A stretch of 64,000 nucleotides of DNA from JBGVSA01 sp041807905 (GCF_041807905.1 NZ_JBGVSA010000005.1:131075-195074); one strand, 5' to 3'; shown: positions 52,603 through 62,190, counted from the stretch's first letter. A program made the numbers and translations. The notes: generated by a model from the letters alone, not told the origin.

Positions 52603-53487
52603 ATGGATGTTGGATTCATCGGTATCGGCATCATGGGCCGCCCCATGGTGCTCAATCTGCTGCGTGCGGGTCACCGCGTGCATGTATGGTCGCGGCGCGA
52701 AGCGTCTCTGGCGGAGGTCGTGCATGCCGGCGCCGTGGCGCAGGCAAGCGCGGCCCAGGTTGCCGCGCAGGTGGATGTCGTCATCAGCATGGTGGCCGAC
52801 GCGCCGGACGTCGAGCAGGTGGCGCTCGGCCCGCAAGGTGTCGCCGAGGGCGCACGGCAGGGCACAGTCTTCATCGACATGAGCACCATCGCGCCGAGTG
52901 CGGCGCGCGACATCGCCGCCCGCCTGCACAAGCGCGGCATCACGATGCTCGACGCGCCGGTGTCCGGCGGTGAAAAGGGCGCCATCGCCGGCACGCTGAC
53001 GATCATGGTCGGCGGCGACGAATCCGCATTCGCGCGCGTGCGCCCCGTGCTCGAAGCAATGGGCCGCACCATTACCTATATTGGGGGTTCCGGCGCAGGG
53101 CAGGTGACCAAGGCGTGCAATCAGATCCTTACCGGCGTCGGCATCGCCATCGTGGCCGAAGCGCTCAATTTTGCGCGCGCCAGTGGTGTCGACGCGGCCC
53201 GCGTGCGTGAAGCCATGCTGGGCGGATCCGCTGCCAGCAAGGTGCTGGAGGACCATGGCCAACGCATGCTGGACCGCAATTTCAAGCCGGGCTTCAAGGC
53301 ATGGATGCATCGCAAGGATCTGAAGATCGTGCTCGATGAGGCGCACCGCATGGGTATCCCGACGCCGGCCTCGGCGATCATCGCGCAATTGCTCAACGCG
53401 TTGGTTGGCGCGGGCGAGGGCGAGGCGGATTCGATCTCGATGCTGAAAATGCTCGAACGCATGAGCGAGACTCGCCATGAAGCGTGA
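52603..53487 (+). CDS. Beta-hydroxyacid dehydrogenase, tartronate-semialdehyde reductase/GarR-like
   Basis: 294 aa NAD(P)-dependent enzyme of the 3-hydroxyisobutyrate dehydrogenase family. GFIGIGIMGRPM nucleotide loop, DAPVSGGEKGAIAGTLTIM substrate loop, and catalytic lysine in GQVTKACNQ are present. Most similar in pattern to 2-hydroxy-3-oxopropionate reductase. ATG 52603 was chosen because AAAGGA is at correct distance; the longer frame adds 13 residues. The next gene starts inside its last codons. Confidence 0.85.
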   Translation: MDVGFIGIGIMGRPMVLNLLRAGHRVHVWSRREASLAEVVHAGAVAQASAAQVAAQVDVVISMVADAPDVEQVALGPQGVAEGARQGTVFIDMSTIAPSAARDIAARLHKRGITMLDAPVSGGEKGAIAGTLTIMVGGDESAFARVRPVLEAMGRTITYIGGSGAGQVTKACNQILTGVGIAIVAEALNFARASGVDAARVREAMLGGSAASKVLEDHGQRMLDRNFKPGFKAWMHRKDLKIVLDEAHRMGIPTPASAIIAQLLNALVGAGEGEADSISMLKMLERMSETRHEA

Positions 53488-53974
53488 ATTTCTGCGGCTG
53501 TGCCGCCGACTCGTTCCCGTGTTGGTATTGTTTGCCGCGGCCTGCGCGAGCCTGTATGGATTGAAGGCGCCGGAGGTCTCGCTGTCCGACGTGAGCCTGT
53601 CGGGCGGCACGCTGCTGGAACAGCGCTTCAAGCTCAAGCTGCGCGTGCTCAATCCGAATGACAGGGACATCACCATCAGCGGGCTGACTTTCCAGCTCGA
53701 CATCGGCGACAAGCGCTTTGCCAGTGGAGCGACCGGCCAGACGGTGGTGTTGCCGCGCCTTGGCGACACGGTGGTGGAAGTGGACGCGACCGCGCAGATG
53801 CTCAGCCTGATCCAGCAGTTGCCCAAGCTGGTCAATGGCGAAGGCAAGGTGCCGTATCGCGTCAAGGGCGACGTGGTGACGACCGACTACGGACGCATTC
53901 CCTTCGACCGCAAGGGCGAGACCACCTTGCCGTGGGCGCAGCCGCCGACGGACTCCGACAGCCGCAGTCTGTAA
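53477..53974 (+). CDS. LEA14-like (LEA type 2) lipoprotein
   Basis: 165 aa. N-terminal export signal with lipobox-like FAAACASL, then an LEA14/WHy domain with LKLRVLNPNDRDITISGLTF. Such beta-sandwich proteins are linked to stress and desiccation tolerance, but the bacterial role is unclear. It overlaps the dehydrogenase end by 11 bases and converges on uvrB. Confidence 0.85.
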   Translation: MKREFLRLCRRLVPVLVLFAAACASLYGLKAPEVSLSDVSLSGGTLLEQRFKLKLRVLNPNDRDITISGLTFQLDIGDKRFASGATGQTVVLPRLGDTVVEVDATAQMLSLIQQLPKLVNGEGKVPYRVKGDVVTTDYGRIPFDRKGETTLPWAQPPTDSDSRSL

Positions 53975-53978
53975 TGCC

Positions 53979-56027
53979 TCAGTGGTGATCGGCGCCGAAC
54001 GCGCGCTGGCGTAGCTTGAACAGCTCGTCGCGCGCGGAAGCCGCCTTTTCGAACTCGAGATTCTTGGCGTATTCCTGCATGTCCTTCTCGAGCTTCTTGA
54101 TCGTCTTCGCCAGCGCCTTCTCGTCCATCGTCGCGTAGTCGTGCTTGTCGTCGACTGCGCGTTCGAGCGGCGCGTTGGCGTCGGGCTGATACACGCCGTC
54201 GATGATGTCCTTGATGCGCTTGTGCACCGACCTCGGCTGGATGCCGTTGGCTTCGTTGTGCGCGATCTGCTTGGCGCGGCGGCGTTCGGTCTCGCCGATG
54301 GCCGAGCGCATTGAATCGGTCATCACATCGGCATAGAGGATTGCGGTGCCATGCAGATGGCGTGCTGCGCGGCCGATGGTCTGGATCAGCGAGCGAACCG
54401 AACGCAGAAAGCCTTCCTTGTCGGCGTCGAGGATCGCCACCAGCGAGACTTCCGGGATATCGAGGCCTTCGCGCAGGAGGTTGATGCCGATAAGCACGTC
54501 GAACTCGCCCAGGCGCAGGTCGCGGATGATCTCCACGCGTTCGACGGTGTCGATGTCGCTGTGCAGGTAGCGCACGCGAACGCCATTTTCGGCGAGGTAG
54601 TCGGTGAGGTCTTCCGCCATCCGTTTGGTGAGCACCGTCACCAGCACGCGTTCTTCCTTGGCGACGCGGTGACGGATCTCCATCAGCAAGTCATCGACCT
54701 GCGTGCTGGCGGGGCGCACTTCCACGATGGGGTCGACCAGTCCGGTCGGACGCACGACCTGTTCCACCACTTGTCCCTGATTGCGCTGTTCGTAGTCGGC
54801 CGGCGTGGCCGACACGAACACGGTCTGCGGCATCAGGCGTTCGAATTCTTCGAACTTGAGCGGGCGGTTGTCGGCAGCCGAGGGCAGGCGGAAGCCATAT
54901 TCGATGAGATTGAGCTTGCGCGCCTGGTCGCCCTTGAACATGCCGCCGACCTGCGGGATGGCGACGTGCGATTCGTCGACGAACATCAGCGCGTCGGAGG
55001 GCAGGTAGTCGATCAGCGTCGGCGGCGGGTCGCCCGCCATGCGACCGGACAGGTGGCGCGAATAGTTTTCGATGCCCTTGCAGAAGCCCAGTTCGGTCAG
55101 CATTTCGAGGTCGAAGCGCGTGCGCTGTTCGATGCGCTGCGCTTCGACGAGCTTGTTGTTCTTCTGGTAGAACTCGACGCGGTCGCGCAGTTCTTCCTTG
55201 ATGTTCTCGATGGCGCGCATGACGGTTGCGCGCGGCGTTACGTAATGGCTCGACGGGAACACCGTGAAGCGCCCCAGGCGCTGCTTGAGGTGCCCGGTCA
55301 GCGGGTCGAACAGGGTGAGGTGTTCGATTTCGTCGTCGAACAGTTCGATGCGCACGGCCAGCTCGGCGTTTTCCGCCGGGAACACATCGATCACGTCGCC
55401 ACGCACGCGGAAGGTGCCGCGATGGAAGTCGATGTCCGAACGCTCGTACTGCATCGCCACCAGGCGTTGCAGTACGTCGCGCTGGGGCATTTTCTCGCCT
55501 TCGCGCAGATGCAGGATCATGCTGTGGTAGTCGACCGGGTCGCCGATACCGTAGATGCACGACACGGTGGCAACGATCACCACGTCGCGGCGCTCCAGCA
55601 GGCTCTTGGTCGCCGACAGGCGCATCTGCTCGATGTGTTCGTTGATCGACGAATCCTTCTCGATGAACAGGTCGCGCGAGGGCACGTAGGCTTCGGGCTG
55701 GTAGTAGTCGTAGTACGAAACAAAATACTCGACGGCGTTTTCGGGCAGGAACTCGCGGAATTCCGCGTACAACTGGGCCGCCAGTGTCTTGTTGGGCGCC
55801 AGCACCAGGGCCGGCCGCCCTAATTGGGCGATGACGTTGGCCATGGTGTAGGTCTTGCCCGAGCCGGTCACGCCGAGCAGGGTCTGGTACATCAGGCCGT
55901 CCTGCACGCCTTCGATGAGCTGGGCGATGGCGGTGGGCTGGTCGCCGGCAGGCGGGAAGGGCTGGTGCAGCCGGAACGGGCTGCCTTCAAAGGTTACAAC
56001 TGTGGGGCGGCTGTCTTGTTCGGGCAT
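53979..56027 (-). CDS. uvrB: Excinuclease ABC subunit B
   Basis: 682 aa; nucleotide-excision repair. Walker A GVTGSGKTYTMANV, the DNA-clamping beta-hairpin YYDYYQPEAYVP, helicase motifs DESHVAIPQ and IQTIGRAARH, and the C-terminal UVR motif LEKDMQEYAKNLEFEKAA are all present. No LexA box could be seen in the 145 bases before it. It is divergent from the aminotransferase gene. Confidence 0.97.
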   Translation of the reverse strand: MPEQDSRPTVVTFEGSPFRLHQPFPPAGDQPTAIAQLIEGVQDGLMYQTLLGVTGSGKTYTMANVIAQLGRPALVLAPNKTLAAQLYAEFREFLPENAVEYFVSYYDYYQPEAYVPSRDLFIEKDSSINEHIEQMRLSATKSLLERRDVVIVATVSCIYGIGDPVDYHSMILHLREGEKMPQRDVLQRLVAMQYERSDIDFHRGTFRVRGDVIDVFPAENAELAVRIELFDDEIEHLTLFDPLTGHLKQRLGRFTVFPSSHYVTPRATVMRAIENIKEELRDRVEFYQKNNKLVEAQRIEQRTRFDLEMLTELGFCKGIENYSRHLSGRMAGDPPPTLIDYLPSDALMFVDESHVAIPQVGGMFKGDQARKLNLIEYGFRLPSAADNRPLKFEEFERLMPQTVFVSATPADYEQRNQGQVVEQVVRPTGLVDPIVEVRPASTQVDDLLMEIRHRVAKEERVLVTVLTKRMAEDLTDYLAENGVRVRYLHSDIDTVERVEIIRDLRLGEFDVLIGINLLREGLDIPEVSLVAILDADKEGFLRSVRSLIQTIGRAARHLHGTAILYADVMTDSMRSAIGETERRRAKQIAHNEANGIQPRSVHKRIKDIIDGVYQPDANAPLERAVDDKHDYATMDEKALAKTIKKLEKDMQEYAKNLEFEKAASARDELFKLRQRAFGADHH

Positions 56028-56172
56028 GCTAAAATTTCTTGTTCCGAAGTTTCAGCTGTTCACGTGGGGGCGGGCCGCCAGCACGCAAGAGCAGCACAAT
56101 CGGCTGATTATTCCTGAAAACCTGTCCCGAAGCATCCTAGACCGGGACTGCACTGCGCAACCTGGAGTACGC

Positions 56173-57378
56173 ATGAGCTCGTCGATCTTCGCCGCCGTCG
56201 AAATGGCACCGCGCGACCCGATCCTGGGTCTGAATGAAGCTTTCAACGCCGACACCCGCAGCACCAAGGTGAACCTTGGCGTGGGCGTTTACTACACCGA
56301 CGAAGGCAAGATTCCCCTGCTCGGCGCGGTCAAGGCGGCTGAAGAAGCCCGCCTGAAGACGGCTCCGGCTCGCGGCTACCAGCCGATCGAAGGTGCCGCC
56401 GCCTACAACAACGCCGTGCAAGGCCTGCTGTTCGGCAAGGAATCCGAACTGACCGCCACCGGTCGCGCGATCACCGTCGAAGCGCTCGGCGGCACGGGCG
56501 CGCTGAAGGTCGGCGCCGACTACCTCAAGCGCCTGGTGCCGGACGCCACGGTGTACATCTCGGACCCGAGCTGGGAAAACCACCGCGCGCTGTTCGAGTC
56601 CGCCGGCTTCCCGGTCAAGACCTACGCTTACTACGACGCCTCCTCGCGTGGCGTGAACTTCGAAGGCATGCTGGCCGATCTGCGCGCCATGCCGGCCAAG
56701 TCGATTGTTGTGCTGCACGCCTGCTGCCACAACCCGACCGGCGCCGACATCACCGCCGACCAGTGGAAGCAGGTCGTCAATGTGATCCGCGAACGCGACC
56801 TGATCGCCTTCATCGACATGGCCTACCAGGGCTTTGCCGACGGTATCAAGGAAGACGCCGTGGCGCTGGACCTGTTCGCCGCGTCCGGCCTGCAGTTCTT
56901 CGTGTCGAGCTCGTTCTCGAAGTCGTTCTCGCTGTACGGCGAGCGCGTTGGCGCGCTGACCATCGTCACCGCCAGCAAGGACGAGTCCAGCCGCGTCATG
57001 TCGCAGGTCAAGCGCGTCGTGCGCACCAACTATTCCAACCCGCCGACGCACGGTGGCGCCATCGTGGCGGCGGTGCTGGCCGACGCCGGACTGCGCCAGC
57101 AGTGGGAAAACGAACTGGCCGGCATGCGCGAGCGCATCCGCGCTATGCGTACCGGCCTGGTGGCCAAGCTGGCCGAGCGCGGCGTGAAGCAGGACTTCTC
57201 GTTCGTGATCAAGCAGCGCGGCATGTTCTCCTACACCGGCCTGACCGCCGAGCAGGTCGAAAAGATGCGCGTCGATTTCGGTATCTACGCCGTGTCGACC
57301 GGCCGTATCTGTCTGGCTGCGCTCAACAGCAAGAACATCGACTACGTAGCCGACGCCATCGCAGCCGTGCTGAAGTAA
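56173..57378 (+). CDS. tyrB: Aromatic-amino-acid/aspartate aminotransferase
   Basis: 401 aa PLP enzyme, class I aminotransferase. It has NLGVGVYYTDEGKIPLL, HACCHNPTGADIT (PLP site) and Schiff-base lysine in SSFSKSFSLYGERVG. The sequence follows the TyrB/AspC group; I use tyrB because aspartate versus aromatic preference cannot be told from motifs. ATG 56173 is the family start, MSSSIFAAVEMAPRDPI. A terminator follows. Confidence 0.88.
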   Translation: MSSSIFAAVEMAPRDPILGLNEAFNADTRSTKVNLGVGVYYTDEGKIPLLGAVKAAEEARLKTAPARGYQPIEGAAAYNNAVQGLLFGKESELTATGRAITVEALGGTGALKVGADYLKRLVPDATVYISDPSWENHRALFESAGFPVKTYAYYDASSRGVNFEGMLADLRAMPAKSIVVLHACCHNPTGADITADQWKQVVNVIRERDLIAFIDMAYQGFADGIKEDAVALDLFAASGLQFFVSSSFSKSFSLYGERVGALTIVTASKDESSRVMSQVKRVVRTNYSNPPTHGGAIVAAVLADAGLRQQWENELAGMRERIRAMRTGLVAKLAERGVKQDFSFVIKQRGMFSYTGLTAEQVEKMRVDFGIYAVSTGRICLAALNSKNIDYVADAIAAVLK

Positions 57379-57404
57379 GCCTCGGATCGCAAACATCCGT
57401 AAAA

Positions 57405-57430
57405 ACAAAGGGGCCTTCGGGCCCCTTTGT
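57405..57430. terminator. Intrinsic terminator after the aminotransferase gene
   Basis: ACAAAGGGGCC-TTCG-GGCCCCTTTGT, eleven-base arms, 27 bases after the stop; an A-run precedes it so it could act on both strands. Confidence 0.88.
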
Positions 57431-57511
57431 CGTTGGTTGGGGCAAGCTGTCGACTTCCCCCGAAGAACAATGCGCGACCCGCCACGTGGCGCCTCGCGCC
57501 GGAAGCCGGTA

Positions 57512-57739
57512 ATGCTCCCCCTTGTCCTGTTGTTGAGCGGCATCGTCATCGCGTTGATCACACAATGCGCGATGGCCGCGTACGCCTTTACCCGTTCCCT
57601 CGGCCAAGGTCTGGCCTGCGTGTTCGTGCCCTTCTATGCGGGGCGATACGCGCGAATCAATGCGCTTAGCCCAGCGCTGCTCCGTACCTGGTACGTCGGC
57701 GTGGTGCTCTTCGCCTTCGGCATCATTACCTGGCACTGA
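57512..57739 (+). CDS. Small hypothetical membrane protein
   Basis: 75 aa from ATG 57512 with two hydrophobic helices (MLPLVLLLSGIVIALITQC and WYVGVVLFAFGIITW). The open frame continues 25 codons upstream to 57437, just after the aminotransferase terminator; that part is basic and less likely to be translated. I recognise no family. Converges on the thioredoxin-like gene. Confidence 0.6.
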   Translation: MLPLVLLLSGIVIALITQCAMAAYAFTRSLGQGLACVFVPFYAGRYARINALSPALLRTWYVGVVLFAFGIITWH

Positions 57740-57752
57740 GCGGATCGGTCGG

Positions 57753-58151
57753 TCAGCGGCTTGCCTCTCGCAGGCGGCTGCGCACATCGGCGACACCTTG
57801 CCAGGCGCGGCGTTCCGGCGTTCCGATGGCATAGGCGGCGGATGTCGCCGCATCCTGCTCCATAAAACTCGCCAGCAGGCGATCGAGCGCCCGCACATCG
57901 GGAATCATCGGCCCGCAGAAAAGGACGTGCTCACCGCGCTGGATGACCAGCGTGGGGAAGTTGTCGACGTCCACATCGCCCGCCACCTCCGCTTCATCTT
58001 CGACATCCACCCACGCATACGCCACTCCGGGGCGTTTCCCGGCGAGCGCCTCGAATGACGGACGATATTCGCGGCAACTGCCGCACCATTGCGCACACAG
58101 GCAGGTGACCAGGAATTCAGCAGTGAGATCGGGCGCGTTGGATACGGTCAT
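57753..58151 (-). CDS. Thioredoxin-family protein
   Basis: 132 aa. Thioredoxin fold with active site WCGSC in LVTCLCAQWCGSCREYRP, and the cis-proline in DNFPTLVIQRGE. It lacks a signal peptide, so is cytoplasmic. ATG 58151 starts the domain; earlier open frame is arginine-rich and not similar to thioredoxins. Its partner is not known. Confidence 0.87.
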   Translation of the reverse strand: MTVSNAPDLTAEFLVTCLCAQWCGSCREYRPSFEALAGKRPGVAYAWVDVEDEAEVAGDVDVDNFPTLVIQRGEHVLFCGPMIPDVRALDRLLASFMEQDAATSAAYAIGTPERRAWQGVADVRSRLREASR

Positions 58152-58613
58152 GGTGAATGGTGCGACGTGGAGCTGGCAAATTGTGCGCGAACTGCGTGAC
58201 GGGCGTGTGCTCGGTAGCCAGTGCTTCGGCCGACCCGGGCAGGGGGCGCGAATGTCGGCCGAAGGTCGCATCCTGCCAGCACGCGCCAAAAACGCAAATG
58301 ACGCGCATCGCGGCGCGTCATGTCGGACTCGCAGAGTCTTGCTCCCACAATGGGGGAGGGTGATTCTAAGCCTTTGAGCGCCAATGCGCCCCGCCGCCCA
58401 CATGCACCATGTCCAATTCGAGGCCCGCACGCCTGGGCGGGGGCGGTCTCCAGCGCGGATCCGGGAGCCGAATCCGGGGCGAATCAACTCCGATGTTCAT
58501 GCTGACGTAAGCGCCAAGAAAGAAAAAGAGGCGCATGCTATCTAGAGGGAGGCGCGTCCTGGTCGGATCCACCGCCTGTCGAGCACGCGCCTCCCGCAAA
58601 GGAGGAGGACGCT
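58152..58613. other. Divergent region between the thioredoxin-like and usp genes
   Basis: 462 bases with no convincing gene. It should hold promoters of both genes. An A-rich stretch at 58513-58527 lies before the usp leader, which carries the competing hairpins reported at 58547-58605. I see no recognisable protein-binding motif. Confidence 0.55.
58547..58605 (+). promoter_or_regulatory. Usp leader with two mutually exclusive hairpins at the ribosome site
   Basis: Long stem: GGGAGGCGCGT (58547-58557) pairs perfectly with ACGCGCCTCCC (58585-58595). Short stem: CCTCC (58590-58594) pairs with GGAGG (58601-58605), which is the ribosome site of the usp gene. The two stems share 58590-58594, so only one can form. 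When the long stem forms, the ribosome site is free. This is the layout of a translational switch; its signal is unknown. Confidence 0.5.
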
Positions 58614-59039
58614 ATGCAGAACATACTCGTGCCCGTGGACGGATCTGATGTATCCCTGAGAGCCGTCCGGTTCATCGCCGACCGAATCACCCACGGTTAT
58701 CCAGCCACACTCTACTTGCTCAATGTCCAGCCCCCCATCCTGACGGGGGACGTCAAGATGTTCGTGAGCGGCGATGTCATCGCCGAGTACTACCGGCAGG
58801 AAGGAGAAAGCGCGCTGACCAGGGCCAAGGCATTGCTCGATGAGGCGGGCGTGCCCTACGACGCCTACGTGCAGATCGGGCACATCGCCGAGACCATCGC
58901 CCGCTTTGCCGCAGACAAGCAATGCTCGAGCATCGTCATGGGTGCTCGCGGGCTGGGCTCGGTGGTGGGAATGCTGCTCGGTTCGGTCACCACCAAGGTG
59001 CTGTACCTGGTCTCCATCCCCGTGACCATCGTGAAGTGA
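58614..59039 (+). CDS. Universal stress protein, UspA family
   Basis: 141 aa, single Usp domain. N-terminal ILVPVDGSDVSLRAV and the ATP-binding loop GARGLGSVVGMLLGS (G-x2-G-x9-G-S) are complete, so it is of the ATP-binding type. Strong ribosome site GGAGGAGG before ATG 58614. Converges on the P-type ATPase 15 bases downstream. Confidence 0.92.
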   Translation: MQNILVPVDGSDVSLRAVRFIADRITHGYPATLYLLNVQPPILTGDVKMFVSGDVIAEYYRQEGESALTRAKALLDEAGVPYDAYVQIGHIAETIARFAADKQCSSIVMGARGLGSVVGMLLGSVTTKVLYLVSIPVTIVK

Positions 59040-59054
59040 CGTTACCGCATTCCT

Positions 59055-61748
59055 TCAACTCCGCTGCCGGTGCGGCCGGGCATCTCTTCGTGCGTAGAAG
59101 AGAAGTCCGCGGCGCATCAGCAGCTTTTCCAGTTCGGCGAGCAGGAATACCAGCGCCGACAACCCGATGCACACGCTCAGCTCGGCCAGGGTGAGAGGGG
59201 CCGTGTTGAACACCGGATTGAGAAGCGGTACGTAGATCGTCGCCAGTTGCAGCACGAAGCTCAACAACACCGCACCCAGCAAGGCACGGTTGCGAAACAC
59301 GCCTTGTGTGAAGACCGAGTCCCACTCCACCCGAATCGCCATCACGAGCGCCAGTTGCGACAAGGTCAATTGGGTAAAGACCATCGTTTGCCAGTGAGCG
59401 TCGCCCAGATGGATGGCCCAGAACTGGACGGTCAGGCATAGGGCCGCGATCAAGGAGCCCATCACCACTACGCTTTGCCACATGCCGTGGGCAAAGACGC
59501 TCTCGTTGGGCGGTCGCGGCGGTCTTTGCATCGTGCCTTTTTCGGCTGGTTCGACGGCAAGCGCCAATCCGGGGAGTCCGTCGGTCAAGAGGTTGATCCA
59601 TAGAAGGTGGATCGGAAGCAGCGGAATGGGCAGGCCAAGAAACGGCGCCACGAAGAGTGTCAGGATTTCCGCCGAGTTGCCCGTCATCGCGTAGCGGATG
59701 AACTTGCGGATGTTGTCGAAAATGCGTCGCCCTTCGCGTACGGCCTTTACGATCGTGGCGAAGTTGTCGTCGAGAAGAATCAGGCTGGCGGCCTCCCGGG
59801 CGACGTCGGTGCCGCCCCTGCCCATGGCGACGCCTATGTCGGCGCGCTTGAGCGCGGGGGCGTCATTGACACCGTCTCCCGTCATGGCGACGAACTCGCC
59901 GTCGGCTTGCAGCGCCTGGACGATGCGTATCTTCTGCGCGGGATCGACCCGCGCGTACACCTCGATATCCGTCACGGACTGCGCGAATGTCTCGTCATCG
60001 ATCGCCGCCAACTGCAGTCCCGTCATGACGCTGCCCGGGCCGCTCGTCATGCCGAGTTGCCGGGCGATCGCCTGCGCCGTGGCGGGATGATCGCCGGTGA
60101 TCATGACGGGCCGAATGCCTGCGCTGCGACACAGCGCAATCGCTTCCTGGGCCTCCGCGCGGGCCGGGTCTATCAGTCCGACCAATCCCGTGAATTCGAG
60201 CATGGATTCGATCCGCTCGACGGCAAACGAGTCTGGGTCGGGCAGCGAATCCCAAGGGCGCTGCGCCAGCGCGAGGACGCGCATGCCGTCAGCCGCCATC
60301 TGTTCGGCCGCCGCCAGCATTGTGTCCGGGTCGAAAGCGTCGCCTTCCGGTAGCCCGTGGGCGGCATGACAGCGTGGCAACACACTCTCGGGCGCCCCCT
60401 TCGTGTAGGCGACGATGCCGCTCGACTTCTGGTGGAAGGTCGTCATGCGCTTGCGGTCGGAGTCGAACGGCAGTTCGAACACACGGGGCGCGCGAGCGCT
60501 GAGCGAGGTCTTGTCGTACCCCGCGGAGAACGCGGCGTTGAAGAGCGCAACTTCGGTTGGGTCGCCGATGACGTTGCCATCGGCATGGCGACTTGCGTCG
60601 TTGCACAGACACAACCCCGTCATCAAGGCAGGCCAGGGATCGTCGGCGGGAACGGACCGCGCATCCGTTATCGAGCCGGACATCGTCCGTAACTCGGCCG
60701 CCTTCATGCGATTCTGGGTCAGCGTCCCGGTCTTGTCCGAGCAGATGTAGGTGACCGACCCTAGCGTTTCGACGGCTGGCAGCCGGCGTATGAGCGCATT
60801 CTGCCGCACCATCTTGCGTGCCCCGAGCGCCAGGGAAATGGTGACCACCGCCGGCAGCGCTTCGGGAATCGCCGCGACCGCCAGGCTGATCCCCGTGAGC
60901 AAGACCAGCATGATCGGCTCGCCGCGCAGCAGCCCGGTGACGACGAAGATCGAGCAGATGCCGAGAATCGCGATGGCCAGCCGCTGGCCGAAAACGGCCA
61001 GACGCTTTTGCAGCGGCGTGGCGGGTTCTTCGGCGCTGTCGAGCAGGTCGGCGACTTTCCCCAGCTCACTGTCCATGCCCGTCGCCACGACGATGCCTGT
61101 ACCGCGCCCGTAGGTCACCACGGTGCCCTTGAACGCCATGTTCTCCCGGTCTCCCAAAGGCAACTGCGCGTTGTCCAAAGGCGTAGTCGCCTTATCCACG
61201 GGCACTGCCTCGCCCGTCAGTGCGGATTCGTCGACCTTGAGCTGGGCCACTTCGATGAGGCGGACGTCCGCGCTGACCACCTGGCCTGCCTCGAGCAGCA
61301 GGATGTCGCCCGGAACGACATTCGCTGACGGGATCTGGACAATCTGCCCAGCGCGCAGCACCTGGGCGCTGGTTCCCGCCATGCGCTTGAGCGCAGCCAT
61401 TGCCTGTTCGGCCCGCATGGTCTGCGCAAAACCGATGAGCGCGTTGAGTATCACGATGACCAGAATGGCGATCGCATCCTTCGTGTCGCCGACGACGCCG
61501 GAAACCACCGCGGCGGCCAGCAGCACCAGGATCATGAAGTTGGCAAACTGGTCGAGCAGAACCCGCCACGCCGGCAATCCCGGTTTCTCGCGGATGACAT
61601 TGGGGCCCGAGTGAGCCAGTCGGGTATCGACCTCGTCAGGGGTTAGCCCCTCCTGCGTCACCACCTTGAAGTGCCGGGCTACGGCGTCGGCGGCGTGCGT
61701 GTGCCAAGCGGCTTCGGCGGTAGGTCGAAAAGTGCCAGGGTTCTTCAC
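59055..61748 (-). CDS. P-type cation-transporting ATPase (type II)
   Basis: 897 aa. N-terminal cation-ATPase domain, then E1-E2 core with phosphorylation motif DKTGTLTQNRM, TGEAVPVDK actuator loop (TGEA in place of the usual TGES), and the hinge MTGDGVNDAPALKRADIGVAMG. The M4 motif IPEALPAVVTISLALGARKM places it in the type II (Ca-like) group; the carried ion is uncertain. Starts with GTG at 61748, preceded by GGGAGG. The universal stress gene is its convergent neighbour. Confidence 0.92.
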   Translation of the reverse strand: MKNPGTFRPTAEAAWHTHAADAVARHFKVVTQEGLTPDEVDTRLAHSGPNVIREKPGLPAWRVLLDQFANFMILVLLAAAVVSGVVGDTKDAIAILVIVILNALIGFAQTMRAEQAMAALKRMAGTSAQVLRAGQIVQIPSANVVPGDILLLEAGQVVSADVRLIEVAQLKVDESALTGEAVPVDKATTPLDNAQLPLGDRENMAFKGTVVTYGRGTGIVVATGMDSELGKVADLLDSAEEPATPLQKRLAVFGQRLAIAILGICSIFVVTGLLRGEPIMLVLLTGISLAVAAIPEALPAVVTISLALGARKMVRQNALIRRLPAVETLGSVTYICSDKTGTLTQNRMKAAELRTMSGSITDARSVPADDPWPALMTGLCLCNDASRHADGNVIGDPTEVALFNAAFSAGYDKTSLSARAPRVFELPFDSDRKRMTTFHQKSSGIVAYTKGAPESVLPRCHAAHGLPEGDAFDPDTMLAAAEQMAADGMRVLALAQRPWDSLPDPDSFAVERIESMLEFTGLVGLIDPARAEAQEAIALCRSAGIRPVMITGDHPATAQAIARQLGMTSGPGSVMTGLQLAAIDDETFAQSVTDIEVYARVDPAQKIRIVQALQADGEFVAMTGDGVNDAPALKRADIGVAMGRGGTDVAREAASLILLDDNFATIVKAVREGRRIFDNIRKFIRYAMTGNSAEILTLFVAPFLGLPIPLLPIHLLWINLLTDGLPGLALAVEPAEKGTMQRPPRPPNESVFAHGMWQSVVVMGSLIAALCLTVQFWAIHLGDAHWQTMVFTQLTLSQLALVMAIRVEWDSVFTQGVFRNRALLGAVLLSFVLQLATIYVPLLNPVFNTAPLTLAELSVCIGLSALVFLLAELEKLLMRRGLLFYARRDARPHRQRS

Positions 61749-62190
61749 GGACAGCCTCCCGTAGATCAGCGAGCCATGTGTTTTCCCTTGTCATCCTCGG
61801 TGGACGTACCGGGCAAATCTGCATGGATGCTCTCTGCTGCGTGACGGATGTTGGGCCCAGCGTTCGATCTTTCGCCACCTTGTTCGCGCAGGTGCGGATG
61901 GTCTGCCTTCATCGTAGCAACGATGCGCGATGTTTGTGCGCCTGCTCTCGCAACAAGAACGCGAACGTGCGGTACGTCAGCGTCAGGGGAATCATGCGAG
62001 AGCGCTATTTCGATTCTCTTGCTGCCGTATCGATTGAGTGTTCGGCAGGGATTGCGAAATGAATGACGCCTATCCCTGAGCGTCTCGCCTCGCAGCCACG
62101 TGGCGATAGCGTTCGCAGACAGGGACTGAAGAATAAAAAAGGGCGACGCCTCGCGGTCGTCGCCCTGTGTCGCACCTTGATCAAGACTCC
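61749..62190. other. Spacer between the autotransporter and ATPase genes
   Basis: 442 bases with no convincing gene. It holds the autotransporter terminator at the high end and must hold the ATPase promoter. A short open frame on the plus strand (61778-62062) has no ribosome site and is not accepted as a gene. Confidence 0.55.
62135..62166 (-). terminator. Intrinsic terminator of the autotransporter gene
   Basis: On the minus strand AGGGCGACG-N9-CGTCGCCCT is followed by TTTTT and an AT-rich tail, 25 bases after the stop. Confidence 0.85.

Noticed and set aside
54351..55823. 490-codon plus-strand open frame.
   Set aside because: Antisense to uvrB, no domain, and mirror-frame composition.
56028..56172. 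Possible LexA box upstream of uvrB.
   Set aside because: I looked for CTGT-N8-ACAG in the divergent region and found no match on either strand.
61778..62062. 94-codon open frame in the spacer before the ATPase.
   Set aside because: No ribosome site, no recognisable domain, high Cys/Arg content, and it covers the region expected to hold the ATPase promoter.
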